From: Protostelium mycophagum
Lineage: Eukaryota > Evosea > Variosea > Protosteliida > Protosteliaceae
Direction: 5' to 3'
Assembly: GCA_002081555.1 (NCBI GenBank)
Contig: MZNV01001730.1
Location: forward strand, 1-35,549
Length of the DNA: 35,549 nt
Under the pieces are notes generated by a model. It was not told where the DNA came from and did not search any database. It worked only from the letters and a program-made list of their open reading frames with translations. The translations under genes were made by a program, and so were the position numbers. Positions 1-11,680 of the stretch are shown one piece after another. Each line of letters begins with the position of its first letter. Within the stretch, counting starts at the first letter, position 1.

Positions 1-83
1 CTTTTCTTGTATCGTTCAGAAGACTGGTATAAAAACAACAGCACTTTCCATATTAATGAAAAGAATAAGATGTACAAATGTAT

Positions 84-3000
84 TTATATTTCAACTTGTC
101 CATAATTATAAGCTTCATTTTGTGTTCCAATACCAATGGACATGGCCTGCATCTCTCGAGTATCTGCAGACAATTTCAAAACTCTCGTGATCTGATTCCA
201 TTCAATTCTTTCTGATGGCTCTCGTTTAACACTGCCGATTGTTAGTGTATTCAGACATTAAATCAAATGTAGATGTCTGACCATCTTTTCAGAATAGAAG
301 AGAGGCCTTCGTCCCAAGCAGGGTCCATTTTCAATGACATCTGGTCTCTTGCAAACGATTTACGCACCTTAGAACCAGATCAATATTTTAATGTCAATAA
401 AAGGGTGAGGTAGTCACCACTTTATTGTACAAGAAAAAGTGGTGTCTTATAATTTTCAAAAATATTATTTAATAAAATCACCTCTTCATCGCTCAAACTT
501 CCGTAAGGCGCCTCGTTATTTGAGAGCATAGACCAAATGAATAATCCGAATCCGTATATATCAGAAGTACTGTTATAGATACCCCCTGACATGGTCTCGG
601 GTGCCTAGCGTTTACAATGAGTGAGATGAAATTGTGGAAATCTCGAGGAAAACTCACGCTGTACCGAGTTATGGTCTCTGGTGTTGGAAGACTACCAGCA
701 ACCACTGTATTAGAGAGTCCACTCAATTTTGCGGTGATCCCAGTTCCATTCATGGACATCATGACCTGCATGTGTCAGCGTGGTCTCAGACCATTCCACT
801 CACCTTTTCAAGACGAACATTTCCGTGAATATAATTCTGCTGCGCAAGAAAAGATAACGCCTTCGCTATCTGACCCGCTCTGGATTTGTGAATCGGCCGC
901 CTAAACCCTAAACTCTAAACTGGCTGGTACTCACATCGAACACATCTGTGGAGGTCTGATGAAACTCCGTTTCATACAGGAAGCCAATGATTCCTCAGAC
1001 ATCCATTCGTAAACCACAAAAGATTCTGGGGTGAAATCAGTATTGGGCAAAAAATCACACTCACCATCAGAAGAAAAATCCTGGTCAAGATGTTGCACGA
1101 TATTTGGGTGTCGACATTTCTTCACTTCTTCAGCGACGAACACTATCGACATTTATCACCTTGTACAAAGTGGACTCGTTGAGGATCTTCTGCCTCCCTT
1201 GGGGTGTGGTATTCTTCTTGATCAGCACGATGGTTGTGGTTCCGTAGAGGCCTTTGTACACGGAAGTGTCTTTGGTTGACTTGATCAATACTGTTGTCTC
1301 AGCTCTTGCACCGCTTTTGCGTGTTTCTAGTACAATACTACTTTTAAGAGATTGCTGTAATATTGATCAGAAAAGATGATTTTGTCCTAACCAAGGGTTG
1401 CTGAAATGTATGTGAGCGAAATTTACCCTTCTTTTCTTGACTATAACCATGGCAACGAGTGTGAATAAAAGTATCAAGGAAACACCCCCCACTGCCGCTC
1501 CAACTACAACGGGGATAATTGTGAATGATGAAGACGAAGAACCCTGTACCATCGTGAAGTTTGTGAGATGTGTTGTGGCACAAACAAATGAGCCACCGGT
1601 GTTGATGGTGGTGAGGCCCGCACTGCTCCATTGGGATGTCAGTTCGTCCCAAAAAGCGCATTGTAGATCTACAAAGCGATTGGTTGTAGATGACATTCGG
1701 ACTCTCACCTCTTTGGTCGGAGTTCGGAGTAATACTGATTTTGATTGGTGAGGGGGTATCTTTCACCGAAATTTCGGTACCGTTTTGATCCAATAAAACC
1801 AACCCTATGACGTCAGAGAATCTGAAGGGTGTCAATAATTCTGGGTTTAATTGTGCTGTAAATAATTATTTTGGACTTACAATGTAGACTGACTTAGACT
1901 ACGTAAGGGATTAATCGTTGCAGTGTATCCCACCACAAATAGCGATCTGTTCTGGTTTGTTCTGGGAACAGCATTCCCAGGGATAAAAAACGAAATCCCA
2001 GACCCTGTCGACATTTGTACACTATCCGTCGACAATCTTTTTGCGACGATACTGACAAGTGGCGAGTTGTAGTTCAAGGTTTGGTTCTGACCAACAAGTT
2101 GGATGATGCTGGTCGACAAATTGCGTAATGTGGACAGAGGGTCTGATTCTGGAGTGTCCTCAGGAGTTTTCCAAGAAATTTCATAAACTCACCAATGGAG
2201 GAGGACAGTTGTGCACCAAAAGTTCCGTAATTGATGTTTAATAAAGTGAAATTATTTTCCACAAAAACGATCAGGAGTGTCGCATTGATCCCTGCGAGTT
2301 TAAATAAACTAAATATTCATTTATTTGAGAGAATAAATATAAATGAATAAGTCACCCCCTGAGTTCGAAGGCCGTATTATGATATTGCTCTCAGTTTGTT
2401 GCACAATCTCTGCCTATTTCATTAATATTAACATTCAAAATTTAAATTACCGGAAGCCCGCCCACCAAGACACTCTTTATGCAAGTGTCCAAATTGCCTC
2501 CCGTCAAGTTGATGTATTGTAGCGCTAAGATAGAGGTAACAAAAGGCAATGCATAAGTTATAGGCAGAAAGAAAGTTTCGGATATCTCGTTAGTGATTCT
2601 GCGAAAGTGAAGGGGGCTGTTGCCGTGGCAGCCTAATGATGGTACAATGATTTGGGATCCATTTATGGGACTCCCATTCCCGTTGTAGAAGACGTTTTCT
2701 AGACCCCCAGTGATATTCACCACACCACCTGAGCCTTTCGTCGAAAATTTCCAAGACTATGTCGCACCTTGGGGTGGGAAGGCGAGGGGTGCTCCAACCA
2801 GAGATATCTTTACACTATTGTAGATCTCGGCATAGGGGGATATATAGGACAAAACTCCGTCGTTGTTCAAGACCAAAGCGCTGCCTCCAATCGCAACCAC
2901 CGACCCGCCCAGCCGAAAAGTTCCATTCAAAATACTCACAGTAGGTCCTTCATCCGAATACATGGTAATCAGGCCGTCTACAACGTCGTAGATAGACAGA

Positions 3001-3931
3001 AGGTTATTCTGAAGTCCCAAGACCTTGGAACAGTCGGGCGAGACGAGAACAGCGACCGAAGTGTTGAAAATGGCCAGTGGTGTGCCATCCAACAACTTGT
3101 AACCGGGAGAAGCCAGTGAAGTATAGGGACAGACAGGATTCTCACAACACCCCCCTGTACAGCTGTTGAATCCTCGTGTGCACGTTTTCGGGGGTTTACA
3201 ATCGTTGGAAAAGCAAACACAGGCCGGCACACCGGTTGCCACGGAGCAAATGAGATTGGCTGGGCATGTGGTATTCAGACACCGCGATTGTACATTCTGG
3301 ATGACATCAACATCCAAATGACATCATCCTTAAAAATAAAAAATTCGTACAGTGTAGATCTTGGTGAAGTCGAGAGGGATGTTGATGCTACCACTTCCAA
3401 CTGAGTTGCCATAGATGGCAAGGGAGGGTGTGTAATTGCCGGCGCCAAAGAAGAGCTGAATATAGTTCGGATCAGTCGTCACTCGCTTCAGGTACTTCCA
3501 ACCATTCAGGAAGTACGGATGGGTCACGTCGAACTCTTTCGTCCAAAGAAGCACCCAGTCATCGGCTGTGAGTGTCGTGTTAATGAAGGTGTCGCTGTCA
3601 TACAAGAGATCCCCAGAAAAGTGTGTGATGTAGGCATTGTTGGGGCGACCTCCCGGAAAGATGGAATAAGGTGTATCCGGACTATAGATCCTCTGTGAGG
3701 TGATTCCGTTGAAGAGCGGCTGATCAGTTCGCAGCATGAGAGCATGCGTGTAATTCACACAGTTCCAGCTGTCATTATTGAGAAATGTTCTAAAGAAGGC
3801 ACCAGGGCTGTAATAAGGTATCGCCTGTCTGTGTCGTATCAGCCAATGTTTCCAAACTAAAGTCAATGCAAACCCTACGTGGTGAATGGTGATCCGAATA
3901 AGATCAAAATGAGGAAGTAGAGGGTTTGCAT
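84..3931 (-). CDS. GAIN/GPS-containing single-pass receptor with pseudokinase domain
   Basis: Seventeen exons join to a frame-consistent product of about 1012 residues; the start at 3931 is chosen because it opens a signal peptide (MQTLYFLILFGSPFTTQA, split by the first intron). A unique ectodomain (about 18-178) is followed by a Cys-rich segment (about 180-240), then a Ser/Asn-rich GAIN-like region. A GPS motif lies at about 632-672 with C-x-F-W, W and the cleavage triad His-Leu-Thr. One membrane helix (about 682-706) ends in Lys-Lys-Arg-Arg. The kinase-like domain (about 725-1000) keeps a beta3 Lys (VLIKK), an APE motif and DIYGFG, but HRD is replaced by HGN and DFG by LSG. It is therefore probably a pseudokinase that signals by binding or scaffolding. 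By family knowledge the GPS self-cleaves after Leu. It is a paralogue of the gene at 19633-24637. Exons (low to high): 84-231, 282-367, 482-604, 658-765, 804-900, 935-1025, 1065-1119, 1160-1354, 1427-1668, 1709-1855, 1903-2148, 2193-2291, 2356-2413, 2451-2734, 2768-3296, 3351-3828, 3879-3931. Confidence 0.85.
901..934 (-). repeat. Telomere-like TTTAGGG repeat inside an intron
   Basis: This 34-nt intron of the pseudokinase gene reads, on the minus strand, GTGAGTACC... followed by TTTAGAG, TTTAGGG and TTTAG, so its 3' splice site is supplied by a short run of plant-type telomere repeat. It is only about two and a half units long, so it may be chance or a remnant of telomere-repeat insertion. 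Confidence 0.5.
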
Positions 3932-4347
3932 GCCTTCCTGCTCTGGTGTAGGCTGGGGAACTGAGCACCAACCCTCTCACTTTCACGACACAATTTTATT
4001 CCAGTTTATAAGGGACTCGGTAGTAACCGTGTCTCAACGAAGCTCATTCCGCACCATCGTGTAATTGTCAAGATAAACTTGTGCCAAGCAACAGAGAATA
4101 ATCTAAACTGCACCTCCCACCATCTTGGTGCTTTTTGTCATGACCCAAGGAATCAAGTAGAATGAACAGTTCATTGCCTATAGAGATCGCAGATGAAGGA
4201 GGCATTTAACGTATTGGAATGAATAAGATGTTCCTCTGTTGCTTGGTCCCTCCCGTCACTATTAATTTTAGAATTTAAGGAAATAATTCTTGATACTCTG
4301 TAAATTGTATTTTATATACTGATCGTTTTATCTCTTCTAGTGCTGAT
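3932..4347. other. Intergenic spacer with one small hairpin
   Basis: This gap lies between the start of the receptor gene and the stop codon of the clathrin light chain gene, both on the minus strand. I see no coding signal on either strand. It should hold the receptor's promoter and the clathrin 3' region. The one structured element is an inverted repeat at 4018-4031 (CGGT-AGTA-ACCG followed by TG), one of a family of similar hairpins in this window. Confidence 0.6.
4018..4031. repeat. CGGT-AGTA-ACCG hairpin
   Basis: Perfect 4-bp arms around AGTA, extended by TG. It is almost identical to the copies at 13269-13284 and 15007-15022, which have 6-bp arms CACGGT/ACCGTG. Confidence 0.6.
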
Positions 4348-5166
4348 TTAGTGCTTAAGATCGATGAGGATCTTCTTCATTCTGGAGGTGTCGCGACCGA
4401 CGGGGACCTTCATTTGATCAGAGATGAAAATAAAATAAAACAAATGAAATGTAAGGACGTACCTGCTTGAAGTCAACGAGGGCAGCAACGTTAGCCCAAG
4501 CATTGGTGGTGGATTGAGCAGTTGCGAGGATGGCGTCTCTCTCGGCAACGAGCTTCTCTTGGGCCTTTCTATAAAAGATATTGAGGACAAATTTGAGCCT
4601 GATAAATGAATTCACACCTGTTAGCGGCCTTCTTCTTCTCCTTTTGTTCAGCGTGCTTCTTGTAGAAGGCATCTGTGGCCTTTCTGGCCTCCTCTCTGAT
4701 TTGATCATGCTTCTCCTCAGCCTTGCGGGACTTCTCGTCAAGGTATTTGTTGTGCTCCTCTTGCCATTGGCTTGGAGATTTTCAGGTGCGAACATCACCG
4801 ACATATACAAATGAAAAAGATGAATAGCCACCTCAAAGGTGAGTCATCGTAAGAGTTGCTCTCGTAAGTGCTGCTCTGGTAAGACTCCTCGAATCTTTGA
4901 GGAGCGGGGGAAGCAGGTGCAGGAGAAGCGGGTGCAGCGGGAGAGTCTTGGGCTTTGTGCTGAACGGCAGGAGACTGAGGTGTAGGTGAAGCAACTGCGG
5001 GGGTGTGGTGTGTTTCTGTGGACTCTGCAAATGGGTCGTCATCGAAAGAGTGAGAGGAGGGAGCGGCATGGCCATGTGCAGCTGAAGATCCAAAATCATC
5101 ATCAAAGGGCTCGTCAATTGATGCTGGAGCGGGTGAGCTGCTGGTTGTGAAATCGAAGTCGTCCAT
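4348..5166 (-). CDS. clc: Clathrin light chain
   Basis: Four exons (4832-5166, 4618-4770, 4463-4568, 4348-4407) give 217 residues in phase. The N-terminal half is acidic and Pro/Ala/Ser-rich with a DPF tripeptide (in FDDDPFAE), the kind of short motif that binds adaptor ear domains. The middle is a charged helix beginning WQEEHNKYL and running through REEARKATDAFYKKH; this is the conserved heavy-chain-binding region. The C-terminal part has the family hallmarks W-A-N-V-A-A-L-V-D-F and DTSRMKKILIDLK. The product binds clathrin heavy-chain hubs and regulates coat assembly at endocytic and Golgi membranes. The gene diverges from the secreted-protein gene at 5419 with about 250 nt between the starts. 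Confidence 0.95.
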
Positions 5167-5418
5167 GTTGGTGTGTTCGAAACGGTAAGATGATCTCGTG
5201 GCTGAAATTCCGCTCTCGAAAACAACGGTAAAATTAATTGCGACGTACTAATCAACAAAAAAAGCTGGCAATTCAGTTACTGAGCTTCACCTTCTTCACA
5301 CAGACGACTTGATTTGAATGTAACACAGTGTATAGATTGAATCGCACACGCAACCTGTTGAAGAAAAAGAAATCCCCTTTTCGTTCATGGTTCCGATCCG
5401 ACAAAGGATCACTTCAAG

Positions 5419-5844
5419 ATGAAAGCCGCCACAGCCATCTTCCTCTTTGTCTTCGTCTCTTCTGCTTTCTCCCTTCGCTTTTGGGCAGTCTCTATCCATA
5501 ACAAAGCCGATGTCACTTTCTCTCTTACATCTTTCAACAGCACCACCAAACCAAGACATGCTCTCGACAATATTCTTCCTGCTGGATCTACAACGTTCTT
5601 CGCTTTAACTGCCGACTCCCTTCAAGGTGAGAATGGTGTCCATACTTTTACTCATTTTCCAGCCGTGTGGACTTACAGGGCAGGAGAAAACAATGCTCAA
5701 TTCACCGTTGAAGGATCAGACAACTCTAATGCCAAGGCAGACGGACAGAGTGACCAGTACAAGATCACTTCCTTGGTGAGCTGTGGAGCCTTAGCTGCTG
5801 GTGTCAGCAAGTGCTCGGTTGACTTCCAGCTGGCGACAAAATAG
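5419..5844 (+). CDS. Small secreted protein, unknown family
   Basis: The ORF starts with a clear signal peptide (MKAATAIFLFVFVSSAFS), and the remainder is Ser/Thr/Ala-rich with no membrane span and few cysteines. A stop-free stretch at 5627-5662 begins GTGAG and ends TTTTCCAG, so it is most likely a 36-nt intron. Removing it keeps the frame and gives 129 residues with LQ-AVWTYRAGEN at the junction; retaining it gives 141 residues. The mature protein looks beta-rich, with evenly spaced hydrophobic and polar residues, and ends in CSVDFQLATK. I do not recognise a family. A secreted or phagosomal role is only inferred from the leader. Confidence 0.75.
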   Translation: MKAATAIFLFVFVSSAFSLRFWAVSIHNKADVTFSLTSFNSTTKPRHALDNILPAGSTTFFALTADSLQGENGVHTFTHFPAVWTYRAGENNAQFTVEGSDNSNAKADGQSDQYKITSLVSCGALAAGVSKCSVDFQLATK

Positions 5845-6131
5845 ACCTTTTTGTTTTTGGTTGATTTTTCAAACAAATAATCTTGAAGTTTGTCGCGATA
5901 AAGAGCCAAGAGTGACGAACAGAGATTTAAAAGTCCTATCCATCATATCGAAGTCTCTGCTTGAGGAAAATATAACAATAAATTTATATATTTTGAAATA
6001 TATTTTAACATTTAAATAATCTCTTTACAACGGAGAAATGTCGTTTGAACACAAAATTTAAAAGCAGACACAGACTTTACGAAGCACGAGTGAGCTTTTT
6101 ACGATACGGAGTGTGCACAACTGAGACGAAG

Positions 6132-6483
6132 ATGTCCAATAACGAAAATGAGGAGACTATTTCCATTGAAGGAGCGACAAGTATCGTCCAGAGTGAGATC
6201 ATTTCTTTAGCAGCTTGGGTGTTGATGATCATTCAGATTTCGCGGATGGCGTCGGTGTGGCTCTCTCCGATGTCTTTGGAGGGATGAAGTGGGTTTGATG
6301 TTGTCATATATGAATACATCTTGACTTATTTTTAGAGGTACAGAGGTGCAAGATAAAAATCAGATTCATGTCTTAAGGCTTGAATTACTGAGAGCCCAAG
6401 AGGAGGGTAGAAGGCTCCAACAGGAGCTATTTAACCGCCAACAAGATATTCTGAAATTCTACAGTGGCATGGAGATTATCTAA
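6132..6483 (+). CDS. Small coiled-coil protein, unknown
   Basis: Three exons (6132-6192, 6237-6288, 6336-6483) with 44- and 47-nt introns give 86 residues. The N-terminal half is short and polar (MSNNENEETISIEGATSIVQ, then a Gly/Val-rich stretch). The C-terminal half, from VQDKNQIHVLRLELLRAQEE through RRLQQELFNRQQDILKFY, is a strongly predicted amphipathic coiled coil. There is no signal peptide. The size and single helix resemble small subunits of trafficking complexes such as BLOC/BORC, but no diagnostic residue allows an assignment. Confidence 0.6.
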
Positions 6484-6586
6484 GTGCTGTATATAAAATC
6501 TTCGAGTTGATTGCTTCTGATCATTTCAAAGTCTTTCGAATGGCGGGAACATGATTCCGTTGTAAAAAAATATATTCAGAGCGTCG

Positions 6587-8425
6587 ATGGATGGCAAAGA
6601 CGCAGCGAGAGGTGCTTCTGAAACAAAGACACGGATCGAGACGGAATCCAACAAGCCGAAAAATGGTTCTTCCAAAACGAGCACAAAGCCAACACCAACG
6701 CCCAAAAGATCACTAGAACCGGTAAAAACAGCCTCTAACAGTAAATCTCAAGCCAAACCTGCCAAGAGAAAGACAGAAATACCATCCATTTCGGTGGATT
6801 TGTCAGATGATTCAGACGAGGAACTCATGACAAGCATAACGAGAGAAACAATCGAGATTGAGGCGACAGTCAGTGATGATCACTTCAATCTGTTCTGAAA
6901 TGTTGCAGAACACCGAAGAGATGAGAACTCAACTGAATAGTACAGAAGAGGAGCAGGAGAAAAGGCGGAGGGAATTGTCTGAATTTCTTTCACATCTTAA
7001 CAACGATAAAACTGAAGAGGGAACACCTCTGGTCAACTTCCCATCCAATTTTAACGACATCCTGGTAAATGTGGAGGCCGATGGGGTTCGTGGATTTTTG
7101 TACATCAAGATCATTGTTGAGGACCAATCGTCTGAAGCAGTTGCAGATCGATGCGACGGATTCTAACCCTGGAATGTTTTGGGCTACCGAGGTGTTGATC
7201 GAATCTCCAGATGCAACGACAGATCCAACAGCGTGGATGGCCAATGATCCAAAGACGAGAGAAGCAATCCAACAGATGATGAAGCTAGATCAGCTCTTGG
7301 CGAAGAAGACAATTGTGAGTCAGCCTGGTGGCTAATGGTCTAATTGATGTAGGCGGCGAAGAAGGTAAAAAAAGGTTCAGAGAAGGAGGAGGATAATTCA
7401 TTCAAATCAGTTCTGGACGCTATTGAGAAGGTCTAGGAGTTTCATGTCATCATTGTCAGTGAGACGAGATAACTTCAATTAGAATTTCATTTTATTCGAG
7501 TTTCTTTTGGTTTTGTCAGCATAATTATAATTCTCACGATAAAAAACTACGCTGAGTCTCCCAGGAGGAAGAAGCGATCACATATCAAATCAAGCCAGAA
7601 GAACAAGAGAGAGTAGACAGACTGCTCAGTGACAAGGTAAGCTGGAGATATCGCACATCACGTTCATTTCCAACAAAAACCCGAACCTTTTATGATTTAT
7701 TTGAAAATTGACATATGATCCAGGAAGACAACCCGGTTACTCTTGTACAGCAGGTAGATACCAAACTCTTGGAGATAGATAGGTTTTCCCATTATCCTCA
7801 ACATCTCTGAACATCTCAGAAAATTGAACAAGTTATTATCCAAATCAGAGCGAGAGAAGAAAAACCAGGAGACCCGTCTCGCAAATCTTTTTGAAGACCC
7901 AATCCATGACGAGGACAGAAATGTGGAGGAGGTATTTGAGGGTAAGGATGTACCTTCTTACCCCGCAGTCCCTTCTGCTGCGCTCGACGAAATTGATAGG
8001 AAGTTAGCACAACTGAACACAGAGGAAGAGGTGATGTCATCGTCATGATTGCCGTCTGAAGGATGCAGGCGGCGACAGATGATGAGATCAGAAGATTGCT
8101 CGTACAATACCAAAATGATATTGAAGAGCAAGGTCCAGAGTTGGTTCATGAAGAGCAAGTACAACCCCCGGTGCTTCCCCCACCTGTCAAGCATCCCCCC
8201 ATGAATCTACAACTGGCCCACACACCCCCTCCCTCAGAATCTCCACTCCACGTGATGAGCCACACCATGAGAGAGTCCATGAACGCCTTGGGTATGCCAA
8301 ACTCACGACAGTCAGAGAGAGCACATTCTGAGAGAGGCCCTGCAGAGAAGGACAAACGGCCGAGGTCATCCACACCCTCCCTGCCCAAAATCGGAAAGAG
8401 GCCAAACTCTTCGCCCAATGTATGA
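6587..8425 (+). CDS. FSIP1-like protein (fibrous sheath-interacting protein 1 family)
   Basis: Proposed exons: 6587-6868, 6909-7064, 7147-7314, 7353-7430, 7565-7636, 7724-7753, 7833-8030, 8069-8425 (about 446 residues). The N-terminus is Lys/Ser/Thr-rich and disordered. Next comes an acidic patch (SVDLSDDSDEEL), then a helix whose segment EAIQQMMKLDQLLAKK closely matches what I recall of animal FSIP1 (DAIQ-KMKKLDKILAKK). Later segments (QIKPEEQERV; LDEIDRKLAQL) also fit that family in order, which argues for one gene. Weak points: a GTCTAG donor at 7431, an AAG acceptor at 7832, and an uncertain 82-nt intron at 7065. If the GTCTAG donor is not used, the first gene ends at 7436. A last exon from 8499 to 8639 is also possible. 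FSIP1 relatives associate with axonemes, so a flagellate stage is conceivable. Confidence 0.5.
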
Positions 8426-8728
8426 TTGTAGTTGGTGGTCAATTATACAAAATTTGAGTTCACAGATGTGACTGTAGAGGTAGTCGTGAAATTCACCAGG
8501 TTCATGTGCCCTTTGAAAGGACAGACTGTCAAATAGAACTTGATTTTCACGCTTTAACACCAGAAGCAAAGCAGCTTCTACATAGTTGTAGAAGGATGCC
8601 AAGGGTGACGGGGGGAACCGTGATGAATGTCAAATTGTGACACGTTTGAAGTATTTGAATTGGAAATTTCTTCTCCTTAAGGTGGCGCCAGACAAAAGCA
8701 TGTTTTCTCATTCTCAACAGCCGAAATC
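8426..8728 (+). other. Possible 3' exon of the preceding gene plus promoter of the next
   Basis: If the GTATGA at 8420 is a splice donor and the acceptor is the CAG ending at 8498, an open frame continues to a TGA at 8637-8639 (VHVPFERTDCQIELDFHALT and onward, about 46 residues). The frame is clean and phase-compatible, but it is not supported by homology I recognise. The remaining 90 nt up to 8729 must hold the promoter of the secreted-protein gene. Confidence 0.35.
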
Positions 8729-9533
8729 ATGAAGACCACCATTCTTGTCCTCTTCGCTGTTGCATGTACGTGTGCTACCAATGCCATACGGCCAATTCCC
8801 AATTTGGAGGGACTCACTGTCCATCGCCACGGTATTTATTAATAGAAGATGTGAGGTAATTTCTAATGGAATTAGTCGACACAACTTCTCCTCTTCATCC
8901 GATTGCCAAGGAATGGATAAATGCTTACAAGCAACAATCCAACAACACGTTGAACAAGCGCGACATCGAGTTGGACACCATTATCAACATTGGAAAGGCC
9001 GTTTGGAACGTCATCGAGAAAGGAAAGGCTGTTGTTGATGTGAAAATGGACTATGCCACAGCCACACCCGTAAGCTTTGTTATTTCTTCCACTTTCATTT
9101 ACAAAATGCAGGAAGGCATCCAGAGCTGGACCGATTTGGAGAACTGGAGAGAGCCAGTGTACTCTCAAAACTCCCTTTGGATCTCCAACCTCTTCAAGCA
9201 GAAAGTCTTCGAGGTGAATTACACTGTCATCGCCATTCCGGGAGGCTCTTACAAAGGAACTGGTCACTACCTCACCAACATTGGCATTATCCCCACCTAT
9301 GTGCACAGCATCTGGGGCCTGAAGACTGCCGCCTCCAGCTCAGTCCATTCCCCCGCCAACGGTATGCGGTGATTGAGATCAATATCGTGATGCTCGCAGT
9401 CGGAACAATCCAGAGCCCCACTGCTGCCATCCAGATCGACATGAACTGGAGCGTCGATTGGACAGTGAAGAAGAACACCGGCACTGAGGCTTTCTGGATC
9501 AGAGGAGATGGATCCATCAAAGCATTAAACTAA
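8729..9533 (+). CDS. Secreted protein, unknown family
   Basis: Four exons (8729-8831, 8876-9069, 9112-9361, 9400-9533) with introns of 44, 42 and 38 nt give a frame-consistent product of 226 residues. MKTTILVLFAVACTCATNA is a typical signal peptide. The mature chain has few cysteines, a NAYKQQSNN segment, an amphipathic helix around IINIGKAVWNVIEKGKAVVD, a beta-rich middle with many aromatic residues, and ends IDMNWSVDWTVKK...FWIRGDGSIKALN. There is no membrane anchor. I do not recognise a family. The spaced aromatic residues could suit ligand or membrane binding, but that is a guess. Confidence 0.8.
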
Positions 9534-9624
9534 TTGCCATATAAAGAGATGTCTTGAGAAGATCTTCCACATTAAATTGTCGTCTCGATTGTCATGATCG
9601 CCCAAGCGTGCTGTTCTTTTTGGG

Positions 9625-9659
9625 TCACGTGATCCGCAGACTTCGTCAATGTGACGTCA
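9625..9659. promoter_or_regulatory. Palindromes upstream of the Rpt3 start
   Basis: TCACGTGA at 9625-9632 and TGACGTCA at 9652-9659 are perfect 8-bp palindromes 50-85 nt before the Rpt3 ATG. Elsewhere in eukaryotes such cores bind bHLH and bZIP/ATF factors. TGACGTCA also recurs at sites in this window that are not promoters, so regulatory function is unproven. Confidence 0.35.
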
Positions 9660-9709
9660 CCCGACATGCGAGAGATCACCAAACACAAATCATCGATATC
9701 GATACAACA

Positions 9710-11271
<1,562 letters not shown>

Positions 11272-11680
11272 AGAAATAAAATGTAAAGGGCTATTCATAT
11301 ATAATATATTAATGTTTTGTAATGTTAATCATCGAGCATGAAGGTCGAAGGTTTCAAGCTACGACTTCTGCTCACGGAATAAAAACTACAAATACAGAAA
11401 ACAGTTTCATCCGTTTGCAAAGAAGTATTTAAGACTCCAGTGGAGGTGATGTTCACACTGCACCTGAATCAGCGATAATTTTTTGGCAGCTTGACACGCG
11501 CCATTTCTTTTATTAAATTAGTATTTTGAGAACACGCGTTCTTCAGAACGAATTCCCTGACGAACGCATGTTCGTCATTGGTACTTTGCACAGAGTCCAA
11601 AGGCCTTCCATGGTCTTTATCCTACAATATCAACAGATTCGAATACATAAAATTCATTATTCACGATACAGACAAACAAG
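11272..11680. other. Intergenic spacer with two inverted repeats
   Basis: This spacer of about 400 nt separates two plus-strand genes and should contain the Rpt3 3' UTR and the promoter of the next gene. I see no coding frame worth calling. Two inverted repeats stand side by side: GTTCT-TC-AGAAC at 11538-11549 and GACGAAC-GCAT-GTTCGTC at 11559-11576. Confidence 0.6.
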
